Shown here: positions 45,226 through 56,465 of the stretch, piece by piece
How positions within the stretch are numbered: the first letter of the stretch is position 1
Layout of the letters: every line of letters begins with the position of its first letter
Assembly: GCF_008831285.2 (NCBI RefSeq)
Contig: NC_045147.1
Location: 19,012,854 to 19,076,853, forward strand
DNA: 64,000 nt
Source of the DNA: Nymphaea colorata
Taxonomy: Eukaryota; Streptophyta; Magnoliopsida; Nymphaeales; Nymphaeaceae
Reading direction: 5' to 3'
The notes under the pieces: generated by a model
Database searches by the model: none
What the model was told of the DNA's origin: nothing
What the model saw: the letters and a program-made list of their open reading frames with translations, nothing else
Made by a program: the position numbers and the translations under genes

Positions 45226-46700
45226 TAGACCTTCCAACCATCCTAAGTTTTGTCTAATCATAGTGGTTCTAAGCAATGTATCTAAGTGACTTGATTAAAT
45301 ACACTGCCCGATACATCTCGGGCAGAAGCTACAGAATTTTTCTTTTCAAACCTAGTAATATATATATACTTACGACCTTCCAGTTGTCCTATGTTTTGTC
45401 TAACCATAATAGCCCAAAGCAATGTATTTAGGTGACTTAATTAAATACACATCTCGGGGTAGAAGTTGGAGAATTTTTCTTTTCAAACCTAGTTAAAAAA
45501 AAACTGAAGATAATATATATATATATATTGTGTGTGAATAGATTAAAGGTGCACATGTGTGTGGGTGTGAATATGATAAAAGTGCACAGGTATACACAGG
45601 TACCGGTGCATGTGAAGCTCTTTTTATGTAATCCTGTACAAAGCCGTTTTGCCTGATCATTTTCTCGGGTTTCTGGCCATAATAGGCGGCCCTGCGACTT
45701 GCATCAAAAGAGGAGAGACGGTTGTTCGTTGGAAAGGTTAGAGGTCTGCAGGCTACCGCTACCTTACCCTTGAATCTTTACTAGTTAACACCTATCCCTC
45801 AATGAAAATCTAATCTATCCATCTAAATTTCACGATTTTTTCAGACGTTGAAACACATGTTTTTAGAACTTAAATCTGGCCTACATTACCATTGTTTAAA
45901 TATAAGTAATTGGTAAATGCAAAGTCCAGTTATGAATTTTTTCATTAGGATGGTCAAATCACTTACCCGGTAAGGGATGTCTCAAGAGATGGAAAACATA
46001 CCTTTTAAATCTGTGTAGAAAAGCATTTTAAACAAAATGTGAACCTTCTTCTAATGTATTTATGAACACTAATTTTATATAAATAATGTTTTCTACTATC
46101 AAAATCTTAATGCACAAATTGTTATTTTTATATATTGAAAAGCATTATTAAATTAAAAAATAACTAAATTAATATGGATTTCTCACTGAATCTTTTCTAA
46201 AATCATGTTATAAAGTTAGATTACAAAAAAAATTTAATAAGTCCGATGCTCTGGTTGTGACTAATTTTCCTGCAGTTAAAAGATTCATAGGATGGCATGT
46301 GAGGTAGGAGGGAGACTGTTGAAGACCGAGGGGCTCAACTGCCATGACAAGCTGAAAAGCGAGAATTGCAGCTGCACCATCGCTATATTCACCAATCATT
46401 CCCATTATTGGGCCTCTCAATTCTTCGTTTGTCGTACACTTTGATGTGACACAACGATCCACAAGAACTACGACCCGTGACGGCTGCACGTGATCCACGG
46501 GCCCCGCCCTCTCCGTCCGTCTTCCGGCCACGCCCACCATCCCATTTTATGCTGCAATCAAGGAAGAAGAAGAAGAAGAGGATAAAAAAGAAAACCTGTA
46601 AAAAATCTCACATCGATGCTTCACCTGTGGTCACATGATCTCTTAAGAAACGGAATGTAGCATTAAACTCCAAACACCTCTCTCTCTCTCGAGTCTCTCC
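38880..46700. other. No gene recognised between the two polygalacturonases
   Basis: 38872 to about 39060 is probably the 3' UTR of polygalacturonase 1. The rest is AT-rich with a TA run (45187-45219) and a duplicated block at 45222-45492. Reading frames are short and without known domains. 41745-41850 on the minus strand has a faint tRNA-like look (see findings). Confidence 0.5.
45222..45492. repeat. Diverged tandem duplication of about 130 bp
   Basis: Two copies (about 45225-45357 and 45374-45492) share GACCTTCCA, GTTTTGTCTAA, AAGCAATGTAT, GACTT(G/A)ATTAAATACAC and GAATTTTTCTTTTCAAACCT in order, separated by a short TA run. Confidence 0.85.
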
Positions 46701-46714
46701 CTCTTTCGCTTTTC

Positions 46715-46734
46715 TATATATATATATATATATA
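46715..46734 (+). promoter_or_regulatory. TATA-type run upstream of polygalacturonase 2
   Basis: A 20-base TATATA run about 75-95 bases upstream of the start codon at 46809; its position suits a TATA element, but it may simply be a microsatellite. Confidence 0.35.
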
Positions 46735-46808
46735 GAAGAATATACTCGTTGCTTCATTGTACTTACTTCGTCCTGGCCGCTTTCCTGTGGCCTGATAAAT
46801 AGTTAGAT

Positions 46809-49800
46809 ATGGTTGAGGTGTGTGCAGGGAAAATGACAGCCTCTAGGTTGAGGAGATGCTGGCTGCTCTTCCTTGTTGTGCTTGTCTGCTGCTTGAGCTT
46901 CTCAGTGCATGGCCATAGATCTTCTCCTCCTTCCGTTGGTGTTCACCGCAGGAAAAGTCATGGTGGCGATATCGGTGGAAAACATGGAGCGTCCAAGAGG
47001 AGAGGACACAGACAGAGTCACGGTGGCAACACCGGCGTCTCCGGTGCCGCTGCTGGTCGTGCTGATGGCGGTCCGGGTCTTGGCGGCAGCGGGAAGGTCT
47101 TCAACGTCGTCGAGTTCGGCGCTGCTGCCAATGGAGTGACCGACGACACCAAGGTCAGCTGCCCTCTCTCTCCCTGTCATTCATGAATACGGATCGTAGC
47201 TTGGTAACGTGAAACGCCACCAGAACAACTCATTTTCAGGTTAAGTTGCATGAAAGAGCAGGTGGCCGGATTTCCGGCCAAATCTTCTTTCTCCATATTA
47301 ATTCTTAGTCCTGTAAAATGGCAACATTGCAGGCATTCCAGTCAGCATGGGCAGCTGCCTGCAAAGTCGCAGGATCGACTGTCCTAATCCCGGCCAAGCA
47401 TGAGTTCCTTGTTGGTCCGATCTCCTTCTCCGGACCTAACTGCCAACCTAACATCAATTTCCAGGTAATGTGTGAGATTGTCCCGTTCTTTATCATGCAC
47501 AATATCAGCAGAATGCACGCCGATTTCTCATTTCATATATATGTGAACTTCATGATCTTATATACCATCCTTGTGTTCTATTCATTCGTGTAGTCATAAA
47601 AGCATTCTGTTGAAACGTATTTAATACAAAAATAGATATACAGAACTTCACAAGTTGATTATCTACGTGAATATTTCCACGATAGTTCTTCAACTAGTTG
47701 GTGATCAAGCACAACTGTGAAGAGTGGACACCCGTCTCATTTCTTATGGAATAAACATAACGTCATTCTTGAAAGACAGCGAAAACCCAGGTAGCTGCCT
47801 CTCGTGATACCACGCTTTTTGCCTCCTCTTTTTTTTGTTGGAAAGCCGAACGGCAGCTCGTGATCTTCCTTGCTATTCTCTCCTCATTGTCGTCAGCAGA
47901 ATTTTTGAATGCAGCAATGGCTTTCTTACTTCCTTTTCGTTAAGGCACCAAGAAAAAGAACAAAGGCGATTACCTTTAGTACTATTCTTAAAGCTGGCCC
48001 TTAGTAGTTTCTCTTTTCTGAAGGACTGCAAATTGTTCATCCACTTGGTAGCAGGTAACAGATCAATGTCATCCAACGGGTGCTTTTATTTTCTCTAAGG
48101 TGAATGAAGGTCAAGTGTGTAAAGATTTATATAAAGTTACAGATTACAGATGAGTTCAAACTTTGATATTGCATGTTGCATACACAAAATAACATTTCTT
48201 CACATAAATGCTATACATTGGCAGACTTTTATGCGTCCAACTTGATGTAAAGATGCATTGTTTTTTAAGTATACGTCGAGGTAGGGTTATTTTTGGGTGT
48301 CCCACACCTCATGGACTTGCTTTTGGACAGAGGGCACATGGGCCTCGAGCCCCACAAAGTCAGATTATTGTCTAGCATCTCTATGTTTTTGTCTTCACCT
48401 CTTTTGTCACCCCATACATTCGGAATTATAAACTGCTGATCTTAAGTTTGTGTTGTTCTAATCTTGCGCATTGAATGCGTTCTTGTTTGTTCTTTCTATG
48501 TTTTAATTTATATTATGTTTTAATTGATGAAAATATAACATAGTTGGTCGAATTGATGGATCATATGTCGTTTGTTTAATTTTCATTGAACGTATAACTC
48601 TAAATTCCGTCCAAACTCCGTGAGAAAGGAACTACACTTAGGTCTCGATGCAGCCCACTTCTTCTTCCACTAAATTCACCAACAACCAGCATTTAATTAT
48701 CGTGAAGTTAAAAACCATAGAAAATGTCCAACAAATAAAACTATTAGTAAAGTTTTTCTTCACTTACCGGTTCTTTAATTTTTCATAAATTCATACTTAG
48801 AACATTTTCTTTTCAGTGTTTTGTCTTCATGAATATCAATGTATGAATCCGCCGGTAAGCGGTTAGGATTGTAGACCGGGGCGGGCTCAGTCAGGACGTT
48901 GCTCACAATTGCTTTCTTCTTAGCAGGTGGATGGAATTATCTACGCGCCTGCCGACCGTAAGGCGTGGCGTGGGTTCGAATTGCTTCAGTGGATCCAATT
49001 CACCAAGCTAAGGGGGATAACCGTTACCGGACAGGGAACCATTGATGGCCGCGGATCTGCTTGGTGGGGCGAAGCCAAGATCCAAGACCCGGTAAATTCT
49101 TCGTTCATATACAAGTAAATTCTACTACATGCCAACGTATGTGATACTGGCCTCATCACTGCTACTCCTATGTAACTTTGAAAATAATGCGAATCCGATT
49201 TTGTTAATGAAATATCATCAAGCTTTATGACCCGACCCGTTTTCAAGCCGCCAGATCACATTCTAAACGGACCTGAATCTCATCCGTTCATTCTTAGTGA
49301 TGAATGATTACCATTGTTCACAATACGGAGCAAAGAAATACTGGATTTTACCATTATACAAGAAAAAAAAACGCATTTGAGATCTTCAGTATGTGTAGTA
49401 AACAGATGCTTCTTAATTTTCTACATGACACTGAATTTGTATTTGTTGTTTTGCAGGTTGATGATTATATTTCGACAGTAGAAATCGCAGAGACAAGGCC
49501 AACGGTGAGATCGTAATCTAAACCACAATTTGAATGTTAATAAGCATTCATCTTTCGTCTTTGTTTGCATGATGAGTTCTTATTAATCACACTTAACATT
49601 GGGAACCAGGCGCTTAGATTTTATGGGAGCTTTGATGTGAGCGTGACAGGGATCACCATTCAAAACAGCCCACAGTGCCACCTCAAGTTCGACAGCTGCA
49701 CCGGCGTGACCGTCACCAATGTCTCCATCTCCTCGCCGGCGACCAGCGCCAACACCGACGGCATTCACCTCCAAAACTCAAAAAGTGTTCTTCTTCATCA

Positions 49801-51117
49801 CTCCAAAGTGGCCTGTGGTATGAAACACTTCTACTTTTTCTTGTGTTTCTTTTCAAGTCATTCAGTTAATATGATTGGATAACTCACAAGCTGGTATGAC
49901 ACAAGTAAGTAATGTTTTTCAAAGACAAACAAAATGCAAGTCATTCAATGAAATTGTTTTCAAGGCAAATTATTTTATGTGCAACATCAAATATTCTGCT
50001 AAGTTAAACAACTATATGTTTAATTGCCAAAGAACATAAAAGTGGGGAAAGGAAATGGGTATTTAGATATTCATGCTTGAGTACTCGTTAAACTACTCAA
50101 ACAACCCCATGCCTGCTACAACTATACACTCCTCAAAAAAAAAGGGAGGATTTGGGTATTTTAGAAACTTTTTATAATGAAGTGTATTTTTTTAGTCTTT
50201 TACTTTTGTTTGCAATCCTTTTTTATGTTTTTAAAGACTTATTTTTTCATTGTACAAAGGGTATTTTGGTCATTACACACTCCTCAATCAATTTATGTCA
50301 CTAGTATTCCTAATGCCTTGCATAGGTGATCAGGGACAGAGCTAAGGTAGGGTCCGTTTGGGCCATGGTCACACCTTTAATATATATATATTTTTAAAAA
50401 TTACATGTAAATTTTAAAAAATTTCACTTGTTCTATATAAAAAATTTTGAAAAATTATATTTAGGTCCTAGTCAAAATTTAGAAACTTTAATTTAAACCG
50501 TCTCGTGAAAAATTTCTGACTCCACCTCTGTAGGTGACGACTGCGTATCGATCCAAACTGGCTCCTCCAACATCAACATCCGCAACCTAGATTGTGGCCC
50601 GGGCCATGGCATAAGCATCGGTGGGCTCGGCAGGGACAACACCAGGGCCTGTGTTTCTAACGTCACGGTCCGCGACATCAACTTGTATGGGACGATGACA
50701 GGAGTTAGGATCAAGACCTGGCAAGGTGGGGCTGGCTGGGTTCAAGGAGTGACATTCTCTAACATTGTGGTCTCTGAGGTCCAGTTTCCCATTGTAATAG
50801 ACCAGTACTACTGTGATAAGGCCACCTGCAAGAACCAGACCTCCGCCGTCGCCCTCGCCGGCATCACCTACCAGTGGATCAGGGGATCCTACACCGTGAA
50901 ACCGGTGCACCTGGCTTGCAGCGACAGCGTGCCGTGCAACGGCGTCATCTTGAACAACATACAGCTTCATCCTGCGCAGGCGGCGCGGCGCATAGCCCAG
51001 CCCTTCTGCTGGAGGTCATTTGGGATCTTGCAAGGCCCTTTGGAGCCTCCAATTCCATGTCTGCAAGTAGGGAATCCATTCAAGGGCCACATCCAATCTA
51101 GCATGGATATGTGTTGA
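46809..51117 (+). CDS. Polygalacturonase 2 (GH28), secreted, six exons
   Basis: Exons 46809-47153, 47333-47464, 48927-49091, 49457-49504, 49610-49817 and 50534-51117 join into 493 aa. An alternative start at 46833 would shorten the N-terminus by 8 residues and put the signal peptide (RRCWLLFLVVLVCCLSFSVHG) closer to the start. A Gly/His/Arg-rich linker follows (HRRKSHGGDIGGKHGASKRR). GH28 landmarks: NTDG (278-281), GDDC (300-303), GHG (323-325) and RIK (358-360), all complete. Exons 5 and 6 have exactly the same coding length as the matching parts of polygalacturonase 1 (208 and 584 bases). It has an intron after DDTK that gene 1 lacks, and lacks the intron that gene 1 has inside GIS. The last intron (49818-50533) ends in a hAT-type insertion whose target duplication carries the acceptor. 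The reading frame is intact. Confidence 0.96.
50331..50530. mobile_element. 200-bp hAT-type MITE at the 3' splice site of polygalacturonase 2 intron 5
   Basis: The left end CAGGGACAGAGCTAAGG and right end reverse complement CAGAGGTGGAGTCAGAAA form an imperfect terminal inverted repeat. The flanks TAGGTGAT (50323-50330) and TAGGTGAC (50531-50538) match at 7 of 8 bases. The interior is AT-rich with ATTACATGTAAATTTT-like sequence. Each target duplication contains TAG|GTGA, i.e. the splice acceptor and the first codon bases of the GDDC exon. No coding capacity. Confidence 0.85.
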
Positions 51118-51129
51118 GCACTACCCTTC

Positions 51130-51860
51130 ATATATTAATGCTTGGTTGGTTTACTAGAAAGGGAAGAGTTAATATGGATATGTTAAGTACCATTTATACA
51201 CATCTTGTACATATGATATGGCCTTCAGTATTCTTTAGATGGCCAGAGAGTGAGTCTCACTGGTATTGGATATGGTTTGAGGGAGTTGTAACCTGCTATA
51301 TAGAAAGGCATAAATAAAGTCCAATTTTTCTACCCTTTTCTTTACACTGCATCAAGTTGGAAACTTGTTCTTGGGATGCTTAGTTAGTCTTTCATGTTTA
51401 AAACGTTATTCACCAGTCTGCTCTGATCAATTGGAGCTTGATCAGATTGATTTTCTGAAATTTTTATTGATAGTGAGTTTCACTTTGGTTTCTTCTTTTG
51501 AGTTCATGAGTAGCTTTTCATTTTGATGAAGAGATTAGACAAGGCCAGCACCGCTTCGTTGGTTCTTTTACCAAAATCTGATCAACCGAACTTGTCTGAT
51601 ATTAAAAGAAAACCGAAAAGCGTGGCCCGTCGAAGAGAAATTTGAAGGGAGAGAGTAAGATAATATATGAATTAGTATTGAATAATATATTATTAGATTA
51701 GTTAATATTAATTGATATATTAACTAGTGATTAGCAAAATATCTTTGGGGCCTGTTTGATCGAATTCACGGTTTGAAGGCAAAAAATAAATTTAGGCCGA
51801 AATTCTTGAATCCACAGCGGTTGGTGAACATGCTATCGAGTTATTTTCGCCTCTCACTAT
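51130..51860. other. Intergenic spacer between polygalacturonase 2 and the zinc-finger gene
   Basis: The 3' UTR of polygalacturonase 2 lies at its left. No gene is seen; an AT-rich patch at 51660-51730 repeats ATTAGTTAATATTAATTGATAT-like words. Confidence 0.5.
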
Positions 51861-51862
51861 CG

Positions 51863-51869
51863 TATATAA
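51863..51869 (+). promoter_or_regulatory. TATA box candidate of the zinc-finger gene
   Basis: TATATAA, about 85 bases upstream of the start codon at 51953, a normal spacing for a short-leader plant gene. Confidence 0.5.
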
Positions 51870-51952
51870 CAACATTGCGTTTCTATGAAAGCTTTTCATT
51901 TCTATCAACCTTCCTTCTTCCCGGGAGAACTTGAGGGTGAGCGGGAGAGGCG

Positions 51953-54069
51953 ATGCCGCTCGGCAAGTACTACTGCGACTACTGCGACAAGCAGTTTCAG
52001 GACACGCCCTCGGCGAGGAAAAGGCATCTGCAGGGCCTCCAGCACCAGCGGGTTAGGGCCCTGTGGTACGACTCCCTTTCCCGGCCCTCTCCCTTCAACG
52101 ATCTGCCTCAGTCCGAGAAGCCAATCTGCAATTCATTCGCTAGGACGGTATTATTTGATTCCTTTTATCTTGTCATTCGCATTTCATTTTGTTGGTCGTC
52201 CTTTAATTGTCCTATTTCATTGCTATCCGGATCATTTGGGGCATGAAATTTGATTTCTCTAAGTGAGCCCGTATATGGGTGTTTCTTTTCTCTTGCTTTT
52301 GTCTCAGCATAGATGGTAGTCTCGAGTCTTGACTTTAGAAGAACCACGATTACTCTGTTCTGGTTTTTGCTTCACGAATGTCATGTTTTTGACATTTAGA
52401 CGAGGACATTCGTATACGAAATGATGATAGTGGACTTCGACTAGAGGAAAAGGAAATGATGGCGACTGTCCTTTGGAAGTTTACTTGAATGCCTTTCATC
52501 TAACGAACGTTTTCAATTTCAACGAGTCTTTTAGTTTTTACGCTTTTCCTTCTTGTTATTAGACACCATCGGCTTGGTATTCGTAGGATGTTGGTTTCTA
52601 TTTGCCTTCATACGTGGTAGTGAGATTTTTAAAAATCTGAACTTCATCTCCTTGTTCCTTTGGTTCTTTAAAGTTCTGAATTTCATTTACTTCGGTTGGT
52701 TAAGATTTTTAAGGTTCTGAAGTTCATCTCCTTGTTCCTTACGGTTCTGTTGTTACTTTTACTCTTCCGTTTGGGGATTGAAGGGGTTCTGTCGGTACGG
52801 CGATGGGTGCAAATATTTTCATCCTAAGCAGAATCTTCAACCAAGTGGCCAAGCTATGCCAGGCAAGTCCTTTCTGAATGCTTCAACTTTTATAGCTGCA
52901 ACTCTTGTTTATCGATATGCATTGTTGAAACCTGTGTATGAGTTCCTTCACACGAGTATCTACAAATATGAAAATTAGTATGTACGTGCTTGGATGATTT
53001 ACAACTTCTTCCCTGCTCCCCTCCCCTCCCCAACAACTTCTTTTGTGTGTGCATGATTCATGCCTTATAGCGTATGTATTGAAATTTTTTGGTTTCAAAC
53101 ATAAGATCTTGTTCTCTAACCTCCACCAGTCTTGTTTTGTTTACTTGACCTGGTTGACATCCATTTAGTATGCGAGAATTATCTTGAAAATTTGAAACTG
53201 TTACATTTGCTGTAGACAACATAAATATTGTGAAGTTAGAGCAGTCTGCTTTAAAACACTTCATGTTGTTTTGGGACCTTAACATTTTTTTTAATAATCT
53301 TTAGATTCAATCATGATATTTTCTGAAGATTTCTGGATGTGTATTTATGATACTAGTTTATCTATGATCTCTCCTCACTCCCTAAGTACCTCATTGGTTC
53401 AATTGGTATATTGATCACTGTTATCGGAACGATATCCTGCATATAGTTAATTCTGGAAGAAAAGGAGTGTCTTGAATAGCTTAAGTGAAAAATGGGATAT
53501 GTGGGGACTGGGGGTAGATATGGTGGATAAAAAGTGAGTCACACGTGACATGTCAAATACAACACAGAGCAGGTCGCGTAGCTGGTTGAGCTAGGGGCCT
53601 GTATTAAGGCAGGTCTCTAGTTCGATTCCCGTGGGCGCTATGTTCCTGTGTCTTAAGGCGGTAGGGCGCGGCATCTAAGCTGAAGGGTGCACCGTTGCTA
53701 TCGCTGACACCGACGCAGCTCAGGACCCCGGAGGCAGGGAGAATGGGGGGGCCTTCGGGCCTTTTTCGGGCGGTGGGATTAATACCCCTTGCTCACCCGG
53801 AAATACAACACAGAGCAACAAGCTTCGGTGTACCTTGTTGTAATGCTTTCTTTTAAGTTCCTATAAAAATAACTCATCATGTCTAACACAACATTATTAT
53901 TTCTGCCCTCTTTCTTCTCTTTAGGTTTGTTTCCTTATATCTACTTTTTGGGTGTGCAGGGAGTCTGATCAAAGATGGCATGGGCATGTCTCTAGCAAAT
54001 TTACCCCCTTCATTGATGCCTCCTCCCGATGGAGGGTATCCACCCCTGCCTTTCATAGACTGGGGGTGA
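51953..54069 (+). CDS. ZMAT5 / U11-U12 snRNP 20 kDa-like protein (C2H2 U1-type plus CCCH zinc finger)
   Basis: Exons 51953-52147, 52784-52862 and 53960-54069 join into 127 aa. Residues 1-40 (MPLGKYYCDYCDKQFQD, then RKRHLQGLQHQR) form a U1-type C2H2 finger as in U1C and ZMAT5. Residues 59-79 form a CX8CX5CX3H finger (CNSFART|GFCRYGDGCKYFH) that is split by intron 1. The tail ANLPPSLMPPPDGGYPPLPF then IDWG is the conserved Pro-rich end of plant members, which supports the last exon. Human ZMAT5 is the 20K protein of the U11/U12 di-snRNP, so a role in minor-spliceosome intron recognition in the nucleus is inferred. Intron 2 (52863-53959) starts with GC (CCAG|GCAAGT) rather than GT and contains a SINE. 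The reading frame is intact across all junctions. Confidence 0.93.
53555..53817 (+). mobile_element. tRNA-derived SINE (53572-53800) with perfect 17-bp target duplication
   Basis: AAATACAACACAGAGCA occurs at 53555-53571 and again at 53801-53817, bracketing a 229-bp GC-rich body. The 5' part looks like a tRNA: an A-box-like GCGTAGCTGGTTGAG, then a B box AGTTCGATTCCCG about 35 bases on, with GTGGGCGC closing the stem region. The 3' part (GGGCCTTCGGGCC, GGGATTAATACCCC, CACCCGG) resembles in style the 3' region of Au-type plant SINEs, but there is no poly(A) or T tail. It lies inside intron 2 of the zinc-finger gene in the sense orientation. Perfect flanking repeats imply a fairly recent insertion. 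Confidence 0.88.
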
Positions 54070-56285
54070 ATCTCACCAATTTGTGTTTTTTCATCCACAA
54101 TTCCAACCTAAACCTTATTGCAGAGATGGTTGAATTGTGATTTTACTGGCAACCTAATTCTGTGTCTTTGGACAAGTTCTGTTCAGCCACGATTTCCTGT
54201 GCAGCTTCACCCATCTTATCTGCTTTCAGATTAGTCATTCACTATTGCATCTTGGATCTCTCTCCTTTTCTTTTTTTTCGTGTAGATGATAGTTTGCCAG
54301 TTGCTTTTTTAATGTTTTAAGTTTTTAATATTGTGATAATCTTTCTGGTGTTGGAAACATGGCAAAAGAAAAACCTTTAGCTTGTGTAGTAAACTGAAAA
54401 AAGAAATGCCCTTTTCATTTTCTTTTCTTGCAGTCTTAATATCAGAGCCTCCTTTTTTGTTCATCTTTCTAGGATCAGAACAGCAATCATGATAGTTGTA
54501 GTTTTCTTATTACAGGCCATCTTTTTGAGTAATTTCATGGTTTTCTTCTCTTGTCTCCGTAGAGTGTTCTAGTTATAATTGAGTCAGGTACCTTCTTGGT
54601 GTTCCAACTTTTTGACATAACCATATTGTAACTTACTTTAAAGAAAGCAAGTTCTTCTTGATTCATTTAAGGTCAGGTGGGAGATCTAGTTAATCAAGGT
54701 GAAGTCTTTGCAGCTGAGTTGCAGCTGAGCTGATTTTGTTGTAGGCAGTTCTTTGTATGACTGTCTTCGATATCAATTCTGTGGAAATGGCTCAAGATAG
54801 CATGCGTTTCTGCCAGACTGTTTATTGTCTGGTTGATGGCACGTATTTTTGTTATAGATGTTTAAGAACTTAGGTGTGCCTGTTTCTCCATTTTTAGTTA
54901 TAAACCAAACAGTTGGAGTATTTTTATTTTACAATATCTGTCCTTCCCATCTCAAGTGAATGCCTTCTTCCGTACTTAACAGTGCCTTGCTTTCCAAAGG
55001 GACATGGTGACTGGTCAATTCTTGGATCTCTTAGCCCCTTCCTCTTCCCTACATCTCTCTCTTTGGCGTTGGATGTTTTCTTATAATCCAAACCAGGGAG
55101 CTTAGAAATATATACTAGGGAAACCAGATTAACCACCTGACTTGCTATTCGAAATTTTGACAATCTTCGTCATCTGGATACAAACAAAGCACATGGGCAC
55201 ACCATTTCTCTGTAATTCTATGTTAAAACTGGGATGCACATGACATCCAGGTATTTGGAGTTTCCCTGTGACAGAGACATGCATCAAGATACCAGTATTT
55301 GGATCTGAAGAACATTAGGTTTTTGTTACAGCAAAAAGAAAATGGTTCACCGACTTACTGTTGGCAGTTTGCAATGGTCAATTGTCAGTATTTGTTTACT
55401 GGGGAGTTTGGATAATAGGAAGTTAGGTTTTTCCTTTCGAGAATGTAATTTTTATTAGGGACTTGTCCTTTTTAGTCTCAAAGTTGTAACATGAACAGGA
55501 GCAGGCATCTGCTGACTGAGTTGTGTATTCGTATGATATTTAAGGCATGCAGATCGGGGTTAGGGAAAGACCCATTAAATGATCTGCTCCTTGGAGAATT
55601 TCTTGCCAGTAACAGAAAAAGAAATGGAAATTGTACTGCTTTATCCAATTTTTGTATGACTCCAAATGGATAAGCATCTTCCCCACTTACTCTGGGTGAA
55701 CTTTGTACTCACACCCCGGAAAAAGTTCAAGAAACAAGTGATTGGAATAATTTGGTGCTTGGAATATAGGAACCCCAGAAAAATTTATCAACTGACAGCT
55801 CTGTGGCAGGCTACAGAAAAGATTATTCATGAATGAAACTCATTGTCTGCCAGTTTAAACACATAATCTGAGGCAATACGAAGTTTCCAACGTCATACTT
55901 AGGAGCCTGCTTTTCCATGTTCAGTAATTCGAATCCAACTATCAACTGTCATTACCATACCGAAAATGCATTCATAACGATGAACCATATAATCTGGCTA
56001 AAGATTAGAACAGTCAAAGTTAAATTCCTAGTTTCCAACCTTCTGCAATAAGAAGCACGTGAGGAAACCCCATAACCTTCATTATGATTCCCAAGAAGCT
56101 TCAATCTTCGCAACAAGAATCTGATCCTGTTGGCTAGGGAGTTTGACTTGATTCCCTCAATTCGAAGACAACGAAGAGTTGAACACCTGGTATTCATCTT
56201 TGTTAACATTATCTGGCTCGTCTGTTTAACCCAGTTTGCTGGTCATTCGTTTATTTATAACCAATTATTACTGACTAACCAATAA

Positions 56286-56465
56286 ACATTAAGCTTGTTG
56301 TGATGAGACGATCTTATTATGAAACCATAATCAAGATTTATCAATGTGCTCTGACTGTAAACCCAAAATTTCATCCAATAAACGTTAAGCTTGTTGTGAT
56401 GAGACGATCCTACCATAATCAAGATTTATCAATGTGCACTAAGCCCAAAAATTCATCTTCATCCA
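56286..56465. repeat. Tandem duplication, about 90-100 bp
   Basis: TTAAGCTTGTTGTGATGAGA, ACGATC, CCATAATCAAGATTTATCAA and TGTGC recur in order in two adjacent copies (about 56290-56350 and 56388-56437), the second about 20 bases shorter. Confidence 0.9.

Noticed and set aside
46208-46540. 110-codon minus-strand frame upstream of polygalacturonase 2
   Set aside because: No recognisable domain or splice partner; likely chance frame in the promoter region.
53572-53640. tRNA gene
   Set aside because: A-box and B-box words are present, but the acceptor stem is poor and the sequence is part of a 229-bp unit bracketed by a 17-bp target duplication, so it is a SINE head.
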